Below, piece after piece: positions 8,467 through 18,900 of a stretch of 64,000 nucleotides of DNA (its first letter is position 1; every line of letters begins with the position of its first letter). Below the pieces are notes generated by a model. That model was not told the origin of the DNA, did not search any database, and saw nothing but the letters and a program-made list of their open reading frames with translations. Origin of the DNA: Acididesulfobacillus acetoxydans. GTDB taxonomy: Bacteria > Bacillota > Desulfitobacteriia > Desulfitobacteriales > Desulfitobacteriaceae. The DNA is taken from the NCBI RefSeq assembly GCF_900016645.1, contig NZ_CDGJ01000048.1; one strand, written 5' to 3'. Position numbers and translations under genes: made by a program.

Positions 8467-8877
8467 TTAGCCCAGTTTGGTCAGAACGATGCGGCCAAAG
8501 TCCCGCAAATCTTGTAGATTGTGCTCAATCACGCCTTGCACAATGGCCAAGTCTACTACTTGGTAATTATGCACAGCAATATTACGGAAGCCAACCATTC
8601 CCTTGAGGCGTTGGGCTGCTGCCGCATCAATTATCCCGTGACCCACAAGCATATCGAAAGCATCTCGGCTGTTTTGTGGAATGCCGAGGCCCTTCAAAGC
8701 CACAATATGCATAGCTAAGTCAATACTCGCCTCACAAGCTCGCTGAATGTTCAAGATGATCGAGTCTTGCTTGGTATAATTCCGAAGATTTTCCTGATTT
8801 TCTTGGTACTCCTCATGGATTCTCAGCAAACATCGCTCGATAATAGCTATCTTATTGTAGACTACATCATCCGCCAT
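8467..8877 (-). CDS. hepT: HepT-type HEPN ribonuclease toxin (DUF86)
   Basis: The 136-residue HEPN/DUF86 protein has the signature R-x4-H-x-Y as RNIAVHNY near residue 100, the RNase active site of HepT toxins. The Tyr is the residue AMPylated by the partner MntA in characterised systems. The protein is all-helical and cytoplasmic. It overlaps the upstream mntA gene by 11 bp on the same strand, the usual antitoxin-first order. Length and motif are intact, so the toxin is likely functional. The stop codon adjoins the displaced torD fragment. Confidence 0.9.
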   Translation of the reverse strand: MADDVVYNKIAIIERCLLRIHEEYQENQENLRNYTKQDSIILNIQRACEASIDLAMHIVALKGLGIPQNSRDAFDMLVGHGIIDAAAAQRLKGMVGFRNIAVHNYQVVDLAIVQGVIEHNLQDLRDFGRIVLTKLG

Positions 8878-9277
8878 ATATACACCCCCTCGTTTGGATC
8901 GCCTCCATTATTTCCGCCCGTTCCTCATTCAAAAGAGCATAGTCCTTGAAAGTCCTTATCTGAAAATCCCTGAACAACCCTGGATTGCGGGAATAAACGA
9001 CTTCGCCTTTGCCAACGATTTGAGCTTTAAGGACTGTAGACGCCCGGCTTAAGTCTATAAGATCCACGTCGCGACCGACGAATTCTGCTAATGTTTGAGC
9101 CGCTATAAACAGTTGATATTCCTCGATCAACTTTTCGCTCAAGAAAGCAAGGTCAATATCACTATCAACACGAAAAGCTGCGGCAGTACCGGAGCCGAAA
9201 ACGATGATTAAACTCACGTCCAATGTTTTAAGTAAGTGTCGCTTAATAACATCAATGGTCTGCCCGTCTAGATGCAC
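8867..9277 (-). CDS. mntA: MntA-type minimal nucleotidyltransferase antitoxin
   Basis: About 136 residues from GTG 9277; the frame is open to 9313, and a GGAGGGG run sits 13 bases upstream of the chosen start. The nucleotidyltransferase motif GS-x10-DxD is present (GSGTAAAFRVDSDID), with a further Asp in VDLIDL as third metal ligand. In studied pairs MntA transfers AMP units to the HepT tyrosine and so neutralises it. It is first in a two-gene operon with hepT. A promoter is visible upstream. Confidence 0.88.
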   Translation of the reverse strand: MHLDGQTIDVIKRHLLKTLDVSLIIVFGSGTAAAFRVDSDIDLAFLSEKLIEEYQLFIAAQTLAEFVGRDVDLIDLSRASTVLKAQIVGKGEVVYSRNPGLFRDFQIRTFKDYALLNEERAEIMEAIQTRGCIYGG

Positions 9278-9321
9278 GGATAGCTCACCCCCCCCTCCCG
9301 AATGGGTTACCACTTTTAACC

Positions 9322-9351
9322 ATTATAACATGCCTTTGAATAGTCAGTAAA
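9322..9351 (-). promoter_or_regulatory. promoter of mntA-hepT
   Basis: On the minus strand TTTACT (9346-9351) and TATAAT (9322-9327) are separated by 18 bases, with a TG just before the -10. It lies about 45 bp upstream of the mntA start. Confidence 0.55.
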
Positions 9352-9507
9352 TGTGTGAGATGAATTATGCTGATAGAATGCTCTGGCGATGAGGGGCGGG
9401 TCATCGTGTATTAGGGGTTCCGTAATTGTCATCTTTATATTCGGTGACTTCCCCGACAGCTTAGCTTTCCGTTGCCACGGCCGGACGAACACCATCTTCG
9501 TTCTTCC

Positions 9508-9535
9508 TTGACCGGTATTTTGTGGATGGTATAAT
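9508..9535 (+). promoter_or_regulatory. promoter upstream of transposase-like remnant
   Basis: TTGACC (9508-9513), 16-base spacer, TATAAT (9530-9535) with TGG in front of the -10. It reads into the gene remnant that follows. Confidence 0.5.
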
Positions 9536-9760
9536 GGGATAAAGGGCGGTGTAGAACTGAGGCAAGAGGAGAGGCCAAAGGAGAGGCCAAAGCTCTTTGT
9601 CAGTACCTCGACGCCCGCTTTGGCACAGAGGCGCAAGCTCTTCAAGAGACAGTACGTGCGTTGATAGATGTGGACACACTTAGGAGGATTACGAATTGCA
9701 TTTTTGCATCCGTACTCTTGATGAGGCGGCACAGGTTATTCGAGCAAGCTTGATTTTATG
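9536..9760 (+). pseudogene. tail of an Rpn/DUF4351-type transposase-like nuclease
   Basis: The frame encodes EARGEAKGEAKALCQYLDAR and FGTEAQALQETVRAL, the C-terminal charged repeat and helical tail common in recombination-promoting nuclease (Rpn/YhgA-like) proteins with DUF4351 ends. Near 9710 the frame shifts, since the next frame reads TLDEAAQVIRAS, the expected final helix. The whole N-terminal PD-(D/E)xK nuclease domain is missing. A decayed mobile-associated gene. Confidence 0.6.
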
Positions 9761-10117
9761 ATGGACCAAGAAAAAGCATATCTTCAGGTCCTGTTTGCAC
9801 AATGCACAGAGGCCACGAGCTGTCAATGCGTCGACCCGTCTTAGCCTGCGTCGTATCAGTAACAATTACAATACAGACTCATTCGCAGACGGGATGCCGA
9901 AAGGTGTCCCGTCTGGCATGATAAAGGAAAAAGTATCGCTGTTGAGGAAAAGGAAACAGCGAACCGAGCTACATAAGTGGGAGTTGCTGCCTCCATCAAA
10001 TCGGAGCGGAGAACACGTTTTATCGAAGGGCTTCAATCGTTTCTGGCAGGATAAAGTGGATATTGGACCTGAAATGGCAATGAATTGTCTATAGATTGAT
10101 CTAAGGAGTGATGTGAT
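9760..10117. other. spacer with one hairpin
   Basis: The open frame at 9795-10094 shows no family features and is probably chance. At 9888-9913 GACGGGATGCC-GAAA-GGTGTCCCGTC forms an 11-bp hairpin (two G-U pairs) with a GAAA tetraloop. A related hairpin with the same left arm (GACGGGATGCC) lies at 31137-31161. Confidence 0.4.
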
Positions 10118-11173
10118 ATGGCCTATCAGCTTAAAGTGGTGCTCCGCAACATTGAACCGACGATTTGGCGCAGGCTCAGAATCCCTGGAAACATCACGTT
10201 TGCGCAGATGCACCGCGTTATTCAGGAAGCGTTTGGCTGGCTTGACTATCATCTTTATCACTTTGACTTTGGGGAAGTGATAGTTGTTGCGGAGGATGGA
10301 GAGTTTCCGGCGGAGGAGATGTATGGCCCTTCTGTGCAAGCCCTGCCTTCGGGTCAAACCTTGATAGACGATCTATTTAGCCGTTGCGATCGCTGTGTCT
10401 ACGAGTATGATTTTGGCGATTCTTGGGAGCATGAAATTTTGATTGAGAAGCGTTTAAAAGAAAGTAGAAAGTATGCGGTGCCGGCTTGTCTGGACGGGGC
10501 TCGGCAAAGGCCACCTGAAGATGTGGGTGGGGCCGCGGGTTATGAGCGCTTTCTAACAACCATTAGGGATAGCCACAATCCGGAACGGGAAGAACTCTTG
10601 CTTTGGGCGGAGAAGGATACCGGTGGGCGACTCTATGATCCGGAGTATTTCTCTGTCCGTGAGGTGAACCGCCGGCTTGAGCATGCTTTACTGGATGGCC
10701 GTGAGCAGAGTCTCAAACTTTTCTTGGGTAAAAATGGGCTTACAGGCCCTTTGCGTATGGGTTGGTCTGAGCCGTATGTTGAGATGGGGGGGCAGGCGTA
10801 CTCCTGGGAGCGCATCGGGAAACTATTGAGCTGGCTGGATGAAGGGTATGGAATCACTATCAAGGCAACTAAACCCCAGACTCGGGCCAATGGACAGCGA
10901 AGTCAGAAAAATTCGCGAGATCAGGCCAAGGTTGGGCAGAATGCTCGGGAGGAAACCTCAGATGAGAAAACGAAGCGAAGAGATCCCATGGATTTGTGGC
11001 TAACCATTCCCGAAGATAAGAGAGAGTTACTGCTCGCTAATTGTTTTTGCCACCGCTGCCACAAAATAGTGCGGATGGTGGAGTATACTGTGCAGAAAGA
11101 CGCATTCGGCTTGGGGCTGTTGGGAAAATGCAGTGATTGTGGCGGAGTGGTTGGCCGATTTGTCGAGCTGTAA
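10118..11173 (+). CDS. pRiA4b ORF3-like protein with C-terminal zinc ribbon
   Basis: The 351-residue product has an N-terminal pRiA4b ORF3-like domain (about residues 1-190): 'QLKVVLRNIEPTIWRRL', 'IQEAFGWLDYHLYHF' and 'YEYDFGDSWEHEI' are family hallmarks. This family is often carried as a passenger on mobile elements (IS1096 TnpR-like), but its biochemical role is unknown. Residues ~255-290 form a charged linker. The last ~50 residues hold CHRCH and CSDCGG, a likely zinc ribbon not usual in the family. It has a good ribosome site (AAGGAG at 10101-10106) and is intact. It stands alone between remnants. Confidence 0.85.
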   Translation: MAYQLKVVLRNIEPTIWRRLRIPGNITFAQMHRVIQEAFGWLDYHLYHFDFGEVIVVAEDGEFPAEEMYGPSVQALPSGQTLIDDLFSRCDRCVYEYDFGDSWEHEILIEKRLKESRKYAVPACLDGARQRPPEDVGGAAGYERFLTTIRDSHNPEREELLLWAEKDTGGRLYDPEYFSVREVNRRLEHALLDGREQSLKLFLGKNGLTGPLRMGWSEPYVEMGGQAYSWERIGKLLSWLDEGYGITIKATKPQTRANGQRSQKNSRDQAKVGQNAREETSDEKTKRRDPMDLWLTIPEDKRELLLANCFCHRCHKIVRMVEYTVQKDAFGLGLLGKCSDCGGVVGRFVEL

Positions 11174-11400
11174 AGTTGCTTGGGTGTTATCTCATGCCGG
11201 ACTATCTTGTCGAGTTCGCGAATCCGCATTGCCCCTCATGATAGGGTTGCACCAGGTATTGTGACAATGCCCAATGGATTATTGACACTGGATTCCCAGA
11301 ATAACCCTGTTGGTTAACAAACCAGCGAGGAAGGTAGTAACAAAAAAATTATAAGCTAGCTTTATAAAAGGGCCTGAAAAAACCCACATTAACAACAATT
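11174..11400. other. spacer, nothing recognised
   Basis: No open frame, repeat or promoter of quality was seen in this stretch. Confidence 0.3.
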
Positions 11401-11405
11401 AACAG

Positions 11406-11564
11406 GGCGGTCGCCCCCGCCAGCAAGCTGCAGATGGCCGACTGGATCCCAAGCTGGGAGCGTCCAAGGAAGATCGGGAGTCCTTCTCCTGGGACAGGAT
11501 GGAGCCCGAACAAAAGAAGATGCTGGAGGTGCTCAATGTAAATCAATACGCATTAAGAGGGTAA
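11406..11564 (+). pseudogene. C-terminal gene fragment, unidentified
   Basis: A start-less frame encodes about 52 coherent residues (KLGASKEDRESFSWDRMEP... ending LNVNQYALRG) before TAA at 11562. Its helical, charged ending resembles a transposase or helicase tail, but no family could be named. Confidence 0.3.
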
Positions 11565-11873
11565 TACACTTTTGAAGCCGGGAGGTCTTGCAGCGCAAGG
11601 ATCACAGGGATTCTATAAGCGCTAATTCGGAAACTGGCGCGAGTCCAGGATAAGGTGACCGGCAACAACTCACCTATCGCTACGTTATTCACAAGTGCCT
11701 GAAGCCTTGATGCCATAGGGGTTTGAGGCACTTTCCGTGTCTACGGACTGTCGAAAGCGAGGGAATAACCCGTGGGGTTCAAAATTTTGGTTTTCTGGTC
11801 AATACGAAGCCAGCCGTCTCAGGAAAGCGTTGAAGGATATTATGGAGGCGGTGGAGACAGAAATTTTTTTGCC

Positions 11874-11898
11874 ATATATCTTTACATTAAAGATATAT
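11874..11898. promoter_or_regulatory. MarR-type operator upstream of marR
   Basis: ATATATCTTTA-CAT-TAAAGATATAT is a perfect 11-bp inverted repeat with a 3-bp centre. The core TATCTTTA-N3-TAAAGATA is shared with the palindrome between marR and the MFS gene at 12680-12706. Two copies of one palindrome flanking a MarR-family gene strongly suggest its own operator sites. Confidence 0.7.
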
Positions 11899-12062
11899 CC
11901 TGATAAAATACGGTCAGAGGAGGTATCTAAAACATGTTATCTTCACATCACCCTAAAAAAAGGGAGTAATGTCTTTACAATGATTAGTTTACAGGCTCAA
12001 CGTCCTACTTGTTGGTGCTTGAACGAACTTCCGGCGACTTATTGCTATACGAGATAGCGGCA

Positions 12063-12200
12063 AACCGCTTCACCACTCACCTCCGCGTGCTCTGTAGTAT
12101 ACCGTCCCACGGAGTACATTTTTACAGGCATGGACGGCAAATTAAATCTACGGCGATTGGCCCACGTTTCATTCCTTGTTGGTGCCTTTCGCAGAAAGGA
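12063..12200 (+). repeat. structured repeat, partial copy B
   Basis: It shares blocks i and ii with the copy at 190-590: CACTCACCTCC, the loop TCTGTAGTATACC enclosed by CTCCG/CGGAG (different bases, same pairing), and GGTGCCTTTCGCAGAAAGG. The last six bases of the second block also serve as the ribosome site region of the MarR gene, so here the element forms its 5' leader. Confidence 0.55.
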
Positions 12201-12212
12201 ATGGTCTTTGCT

Positions 12213-12665
12213 ATGACAAAATCTACAACACCCAACCCATGCGTCAGTCAATTGGAAGTTGTCATGCCTGAATTTGCCCGTTTAATGCTTCGTTTTATGG
12301 AAATCGGTCCTACGGAACACGGCGCTTTAACCGTAGCCCAAGCTTACCTGCTGCGGCAAATTCAACTTAAAGGCTCTTGTACAGCCTCTGAAATTGGAGG
12401 TATTATGGGTATCACATCCGGTCCTGTAACCACTATCACGGGGCGCTTGATTGAGCAGAAGCTAATTGTCCGTCATCAGAATGTAATAGATCACCGAATT
12501 GCAGAATTCTCCCTCACGACCGCAGGCGAACTGGTTCTTCAGGAAGCTATGGATCGCCAGAGACGCAAATTTTCGGGATTGTTTGAGCAACTAGGCTCGG
12601 AAAAGTGCCAAGCCCTTTTTGATTTAATGACAGAAATTCAAACTGTAATTCTCCATGGGGAATAA
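12213..12665 (+). CDS. MarR-family transcriptional regulator
   Basis: About 150 residues from ATG 12213; an in-frame ATG at 12201 sits directly on the AAAGGA site, and the frame is open to 12009. It has the winged-helix core of MarR proteins: LTVAQAYLLRQIQ, TASEIGGIMGITSGPVTTITGRLIEQKLI (recognition helix), then the basic wing region VIDHRIAEFSLTTAG. It precedes a multidrug MFS gene, an adaptor and an RND pump on the same strand. Matching palindromes lie upstream and downstream of the gene. The likely role is a ligand-released repressor of itself and the efflux genes. Confidence 0.88.
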   Translation: MTKSTTPNPCVSQLEVVMPEFARLMLRFMEIGPTEHGALTVAQAYLLRQIQLKGSCTASEIGGIMGITSGPVTTITGRLIEQKLIVRHQNVIDHRIAEFSLTTAGELVLQEAMDRQRRKFSGLFEQLGSEKCQALFDLMTEIQTVILHGE

Positions 12666-12674
12666 AAGTTTTTT

Positions 12675-12706
12675 TTGAAACTTTATCTTTACTATAAAGA
12701 TAAAGT
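12675..12706 (+). promoter_or_regulatory. promoter/operator between marR and the MFS gene
   Basis: ACTTTATCTTTA-CTA-TAAAGATAAAGT (12680-12706) is a perfect 12-bp inverted repeat. TTGAAA at 12675-12680 and GATAAA at 12699-12704 are 18 bases apart and could be a promoter covered by the operator. The core matches the palindrome at 11874-11898. Confidence 0.65.
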
Positions 12707-12715
12707 CAAAGGGTG

Positions 12716-14263
12716 ATGAGCTTGCTGTTTGAAGAAAAGATTGGTATCAAACTTCTCACTGTGGTCACGATCGTGCTCGGGGTTTTCATGGCCATGTTAG
12801 ACTCAAGTGTTGTGAATGTAGCGATTCCCAAGATGATGGCAGTCTTTGCGACAACGCAAAACCGGATAGTTTGGGTAGTCACAGTGTATTTGTTGACAGT
12901 TGGCATGTTAACGCCTGCCAGCGGATATGTGGGAGATCGATTTGGCTATAGTAAAGTTTATACGTTCGCTCTTACCCTATTTACTCTGGGATCCGCTTTA
13001 TGTGGAATGGCCTGGAATGTGCAGTCCATGATCACCTTTCGGGTGATACAAGGCATTGGTGGGGCGATGTTAATGCCGATCAGTATGGCTATGCTTTTTA
13101 GTCTCTCTAAGCCAGAAAAAAGAGGATCCATCATGGGCATCTGGGGAATCGCCATGATTCTTTGCGCCTGCTTTTGGGCCAACTTTAAGTGGATATTTTG
13201 TGGAATACCTTAATTGGCGTTTGGTATTTTACATAAATGTCCCAGTGGGGATCATCAATATTTTTATGTCTAAAATGTTTTTACCAACTTTTAAAGAAAA
13301 AGTAACGGATAAATTTGACTTACCCGGTTTTGTGACATCGGTGACTGGTTTCTTTTGCCTACTCTATGCTCTGTCAGATGCCCCCAACAGTGGGTGGACA
13401 TCCCTAGAAATCGTCGTACTCTTTACTGCCTCAGGAATCCTACTTTCACTCTTTGTTGTGCTTGAGCTCACTTCAGCAAACCCGATGCTCGATTTGCGGA
13501 TTTTTAAGATTTATGTATTTCTTATTTCCGCTATTGCTACCAGCCTAATCAGTATGGCAATGTTAGCCACACTGTTCGTGTTACCGGTCTTTTTGCAGAA
13601 TGGCCTTGGGTTAACCCCTTTGCAGGCCGGACTAATCACGATGCCAGGGGCGGTAGTTACAGGGATCCTAATGCCGGTCAGTGGAGAACTGTTCGATCGG
13701 ATTGGAATAAAACCGATTGCGCTCGTGGGCATGAGTATGATGCTTATCGCATCGGTGTTGTTCACTGGTCTTAATCTAGAGTGGTCTTTTTTCAGCATTA
13801 TGGTTGTGTACATGATCCGGCAGCTGGGCAGGGATTAACAAACATGCCCATTTCTACCGCCGGGATGAATGCGGTTCCCAAACCATTAATCGGTCGTGCT
13901 ACAGCATTGCAGAATACGTTCCGTAATGTCTCCGGCTCGATCGGAACAGCAATTCTTAGTACCTTGATGCAAACTCACACGGATACCGCTTTCAACACAT
14001 ATCTACAGAATTTAAGTAATCATGTACTACAGGGCATTTCGAGCTATGGAATGAGTCCTTCCGTCTACGGAGTAACAAACCCCAAACAAGCGTTACATCT
14101 TTTGTTGGCTCTCAAGCAACTCGCTTTCCAGGCTGGTGCCCAGTACGCTTTAAAAATATCCATCATCATCATAGTCTTGGCATTTGTGGCGGCCTTAGCT
14201 ATCGGGAAAAAGCAAGAACGATTTGGTTTGGATGGTGCACAGGCTGCCAAAAGCACCAAGTAA
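12716..14263 (+). pseudogene. DHA2-type (EmrB/QacA) MFS drug pump, two frameshifts
   Basis: Three abutting frames together encode one ~515-residue, 14-helix multidrug/H+ antiporter: MLDSSVVNVAIPKM (motif of DHA2 pumps), GYVGDRFGYSKVY, VIQGIGGAMLMP, then NWRLVFYINVPVG, and later QGLTNMPISTAGMNAVP. The first frame breaks near 13155-13165 (one extra T restores APAFGPTLSGYFVEYLNWR). The second breaks near 13828-13835 (one missing base restores QLGQGLTN). The two shifts cancel, so the third frame equals the first. Either the gene has decayed or the assembly has indel errors. GTG 12713 is an alternative start. Confidence 0.85.
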
Positions 14264-14275
14264 GGAGGAGTTGTT

Positions 14276-15958
14276 ATGTTTCTTGTTAAAATGTCCGGTT
14301 CTGCCTCCCGTCGTCTGTCTTTGTTTTTGACCTATACCCTCATAGTACTCGCCCTCACCGGCTGCTCTCAGGTTACCGGGCCAACAGTAACAAAACTCCC
14401 TGTCAAAGTAGAGCCACTGAAGCTTACTGCCATACCGGATCCGGAAATCTTTCAGGGAATCATCACTCCCCACGTCCAGACCGATATTGCACCGGCCATT
14501 CCCGGCATCATTAAGTCTGTCTGCGTTGAGCCCGGCGACAAAGTCCACGCCGGTCAATTGCTCGCCAAATTGGATACCGATCAATTAAACGCTCAAAAAT
14601 CTCAGGCACTCAGCGGAGAAAATTTGGCTCAGGCTCAAGGAGAAGCGGCAGCCAGCCAAATGCAGAATAACACTGATATTGCAGCTACTGCCCTGAGGAC
14701 AGCCCAATCATCCTTGGCTAACGCCCAAGTGAGCGGCGGAAATGCCGTCTCACAAGCGCAAGCAAGCTTAAGCATCGCCCAGGCTCAACTGGTTAAAGCG
14801 CAAACCGCTAGTGCTAGTGCCGTCAGCTTAGCTAAAAGTGCGGTCGAAAGTGCTAAGACCCAATGGGAGGCTGCTCAAAGCAAAATGGCCGCGGTTCTTC
14901 AAATGGACCAGGACAACGCCACCAAGGCTAAGGATGCACTTGACACGGCTCAAACAATCCTAGAACGTATGCGTCAAATAGCTCACTCACTGACCGATCC
15001 CAATTTACTGGCCGCTCAGGCAGGCTACGATCAGGCCGCTATTGCTGCTCAAAACGCCCAGGGCAAACTTCAATCAGATCAAGCTGATAAAACAGTAGCG
15101 GTTGCACAATCTGCCTATCAACAAGCACTAAGTAATCTGCAAGTGGCCCGCCAGGCCAAAGAAGTTCAGGTGGCTGAGGCTACTGTGACTCAAGCGGAAC
15201 AGGCTGTGCAAAATGCCCGGATGGCCCGGGACAGCGCCCTAAAATTAGCCCAGAATCAGGTAGAACAGGCTCAAGCGAGTTATCTGGCAACCCTGAACAA
15301 TCCATCAGACTTGGTGAGTGAGGCACAAATAGCTTCTGCACAGGCCGCTGCCCAGGTCATTCAAGTCAATATCGACAAAGGTAATATCTATGCCCCCTTT
15401 GCAGGCAATGTTGTCGCAGTCAACGCCCAGGCCGGTCAAGCTGTAGGACCGCAAGCCGGTTTTCTTGTCCTCTCCTCAACACAACCGCAAATGGCAACAA
15501 TCGAGGTTCCTGCAACCATTCTGAACAAAATAAAAGAAAGTTCCAAGCTCGAACTCGTTGTTCCAGCACTGAAAAAGATTCTTATCGGGGAAGTTAAGAA
15601 TATTCATCCGGCTCCAGACCCAGCGAACGAAAAATATCCCGTCGATCTTGTTGTTGAAGCCCCCCCGAGGGATCTGGTCACTGGAATGCGTGTCGAGGCT
15701 CACTTAATTAACCAAAATCACCAAGGTATTCTTGTTCCGGCGGACAGCATTATCACTTTGCCTAGCGGTGCCCTGGCAGTTTACGTAGTAGATAAAGGCG
15801 TCGTTCACAGCAAGATCATTAAGACCGGCGTCATGAGTGGATCCGTGTATGAAATCACAGAAGGATTAAACCCGGGCGACCAGTTGGTCATAGAGGGACA
15901 GAACCTCCTTTCCGACAACGATAAAGTCAAAGTCGTGGGTGAGGGGGGAAAACAATGA
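14276..15958 (+). CDS. HlyD/RND-type membrane-fusion adaptor lipoprotein
   Basis: The 560-residue protein begins with a signal peptide ending in the lipobox LTGC near residue 31, so it should be lipid-anchored outside the membrane. Residues ~75-105 and ~355-400 form the split lipoyl/barrel-sandwich domain (VCVEPGDKVHAGQLLAKLD; GNIYAPFAGNVVAVNAQAGQ). Between them lies an unusually long Ala/Gln-rich coiled coil of about 240 residues. A beta-barrel and membrane-proximal domain follow. It has a strong AAGGAGG site and overlaps the RND gene start by 4 bp (ATGA). The long hairpin suggests it must span a thick wall. Intact, unlike its neighbours. Confidence 0.88.
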   Translation: MFLVKMSGSASRRLSLFLTYTLIVLALTGCSQVTGPTVTKLPVKVEPLKLTAIPDPEIFQGIITPHVQTDIAPAIPGIIKSVCVEPGDKVHAGQLLAKLDTDQLNAQKSQALSGENLAQAQGEAAASQMQNNTDIAATALRTAQSSLANAQVSGGNAVSQAQASLSIAQAQLVKAQTASASAVSLAKSAVESAKTQWEAAQSKMAAVLQMDQDNATKAKDALDTAQTILERMRQIAHSLTDPNLLAAQAGYDQAAIAAQNAQGKLQSDQADKTVAVAQSAYQQALSNLQVARQAKEVQVAEATVTQAEQAVQNARMARDSALKLAQNQVEQAQASYLATLNNPSDLVSEAQIASAQAAAQVIQVNIDKGNIYAPFAGNVVAVNAQAGQAVGPQAGFLVLSSTQPQMATIEVPATILNKIKESSKLELVVPALKKILIGEVKNIHPAPDPANEKYPVDLVVEAPPRDLVTGMRVEAHLINQNHQGILVPADSIITLPSGALAVYVVDKGVVHSKIIKTGVMSGSVYEITEGLNPGDQLVIEGQNLLSDNDKVKVVGEGGKQ

Positions 15959-18900
15959 AAATAGCGGACTTATCGATCCGCCGGCCTGTTACCATTTCCA
16001 TGATCATGCTGGCTGCTATGCTTCTGGGCGCAGTGGCCATGTTTGGGTTACCCCAGGATCTTTATCCCGAACTAAGTTGGCCCACCGCCAGTATTGTAAC
16101 AACTTATCCAGGGGGTTCTCCTGTTATTATTGAACAGCAGGTGACCAAACCCATTGAAGACTCTTTGCAAAGTCTCTCCGGCGTCGAGCAAGTCACCTCC
16201 AGTTCCTTGCCTAATGTCAGTACCATCACTGTACAGTTCAAATATGGCGTAGATCTCAATGCCAAGATCGAAAACATCCGCGGATATATCAACAGTATTA
16301 GCAATACATTACCAGCGGACGCCAAAGCTCCTATTGTTAAAGAGTTTAATCCCAGCGATTTACCGATTATGACCCTGGCTCTTTCCGGCAGCCAATCTTT
16401 GGAGGTGCTCTCATCCCTTGCAGATAACTTAGTTTATCCAACCTTGCAGCACCTCAGTGGCGTAGGTCAAGTTGATGAGATTGGAAATCTCAAACGGGAA
16501 ATCCATATCGATGTTGATCCAAACAAACTGGATTATTATCATCTGGGAATACAACAAGTGGCACAAGCTATCCAATCAGACAACATCTCGGTCGATGTTG
16601 GTCAAGTCAATCAAAACAAGAACCTGATTCCATTGAACATAAGCGGACAATTTACCTCACCACAAGAGCTTTTAGCTGTACCTATCACAGTGGGTTCCAC
16701 GACGTTGACCGTCCGGGATGTGGCCACTGTCAAAGATAGTTTTGCCGATATTACACTGGTCTCCCGTCTGGATAATAAGCCCTCCATAGGTTTTTCCATC
16801 AAACAAGCCAGTGGCGGCAATACCGTCAAGGTCTCAGATGAAGTCCGCAAAACCGTGGCTTCTCTGCAGGACCAATTGCCTCAAGGTGTTCACCTTACGG
16901 TGGTCAGCGACAATGCTCAAACCATACGGGAAACAGTCAAGGTTGTCAGTGAACACACTCTGTGGGGATTTTTACTGGGCGTCCTGTTCATGCTGGGAAT
17001 TTTACGCAGTTTCCGTACAACCTTGGTTATCGCTTTCGCAATCCCGATCGCTGTTCTCTCCACTTTCATCCTCATGTATTTCTTTCATCTAACCATCAAC
17101 ACCATTACTTTAGGAAGCCTGGCAATTGCTTTGGGCTCTCTGGTCGATTTTTCAGTGGTAGTCTTGGAAAGTATATTTCGGGCCAGACAGTCCGGATTGG
17201 ACAGCAAGACCGCAGCCAGTCAGGGTACACAGGAAGTGGGTATGGCCGTAATGGTGGCAGCGTTGGCCCAGATTAGTGTATTCGGTCCGGCTTTGTTCAC
17301 AGGCGGCATCGCCGGTCAGATCTTTGCACCCATGTCCTTGGTCGTAGTCTTTGCTCATCTCGTTGCCGTAATTGTCGCCTTGACCCTTACACCCATGTTA
17401 GCTTCCCGGTTTTTAGCCGGTTCACGTTTTGCCCAAGAAGAATCTATTCCCGGCCTTAACGCCCCCTTTCGCCTTTGGGCCCCTTTTGACTGGTTCGCCA
17501 GAGGGATGCACTGGCTCACCCAAGGTTATCGTCGCTTGTTAGCATGGTCTTTGTCCCACCGTCTTACCGTAGTCCTGCTTTCGCTACTGCTTGTTGTCAG
17601 CGTTTTGCCACTCATCCCTCTGATCGGCAGTGAAATGATGCCCGCGGTGAATACTGGGCAGATCAATGTCGACATCACTTGCCCTGCCGGATACAACATT
17701 AAAGACACCGAACGCACGGCCAAAACCGTGGAAGAACGCATTCGCACCGGCATTCAAGGCGTGACCTCAATTTACACTCAGGTAGGAGGTGTAACAGGCG
17801 TAGATACCGGAGGTGCGGAAATAGCGAAAATGACCGTAACACTGGCTCCTGAGCAGAGAACAAACGTGACCAAGGATGCTTACTTGGTCCAAAAACTCAC
17901 TTCTGCTCTTCCGGGTGTCAAGACAACGGCTAAACCAGCCAGCGCTTTGCGGGGACCGGAGACTGGAACCGTTGAGGTGGTTCTCACCGGACCCGATATG
18001 AACACATTGGCACTCCTCAGCAGCCAAGTAACGGACATTTTGCAGAAAGTTCCTGGGCTATCCTACATCGATAACCAACTTTCGTCAGGTATTCCCGCCT
18101 ATAAACTTAGCATAGACCACAACGCTCTTGCTGCCAACGGGCTGAGCGAGCAACAAGTTATTTCAACCCTTTATAACTACAATCACGGGGCGACAGTCTC
18201 CACTTTTTATGAAGGAAATAACTCGTACGACATCATTCTTAAAACACCGGGAAAATTCTCGCGCGAAGTCTCGCAAGTTCTCGATGCAGAGGTTATGAAC
18301 AATAAAGGTCAGCTTATTGCCCTATCCCAGGTTGCCAGCTTAAAGCTGTCCCAGCAGCCAACCGTCATCAATCACGAAAACGGTCTGCGTGCAGTCCATA
18401 TCAAAGCAGGAGTCAGAGGTGTTTCCGTGGGCGAAGCAGAGAAAACCATTCAAACAAAATTAATGGCTCTACATCTGCCCAAAGGATACAAATTGATTCA
18501 GGCCGCAGCCAGGTACTTCAGAAAGATGCTTTCAAAGCCCTTGGAGGTGGTCTCGTGATCTCAGTCATCTTGGTTTACATGGTCATGGCCGGCATGTTCG
18601 AGTCTTTATTGACACCCTTCGTCATCATGTTCTCACTGCCGCCCACCTTCACGGGAGCCATCCTGGGGCTATTCCTGATGCACAAAACCCTTAATATGAA
18701 TTCCTTGATGGGGATGATTATGCTCATCGGATTGGTTACCAACAGCGCGATAGTGTTGGTCGATTATACGAATCAATTGCGACGTCAAGGCCTGCCCCTG
18801 AAAGAAGCCTTACTCCGGGCAGGACCGATCCGGCTCCGCCCCATTCGTTTGACGGTAACGGCCACGGTGCTGGCGATGTCACCTCTTCTCATCTTGGGAG

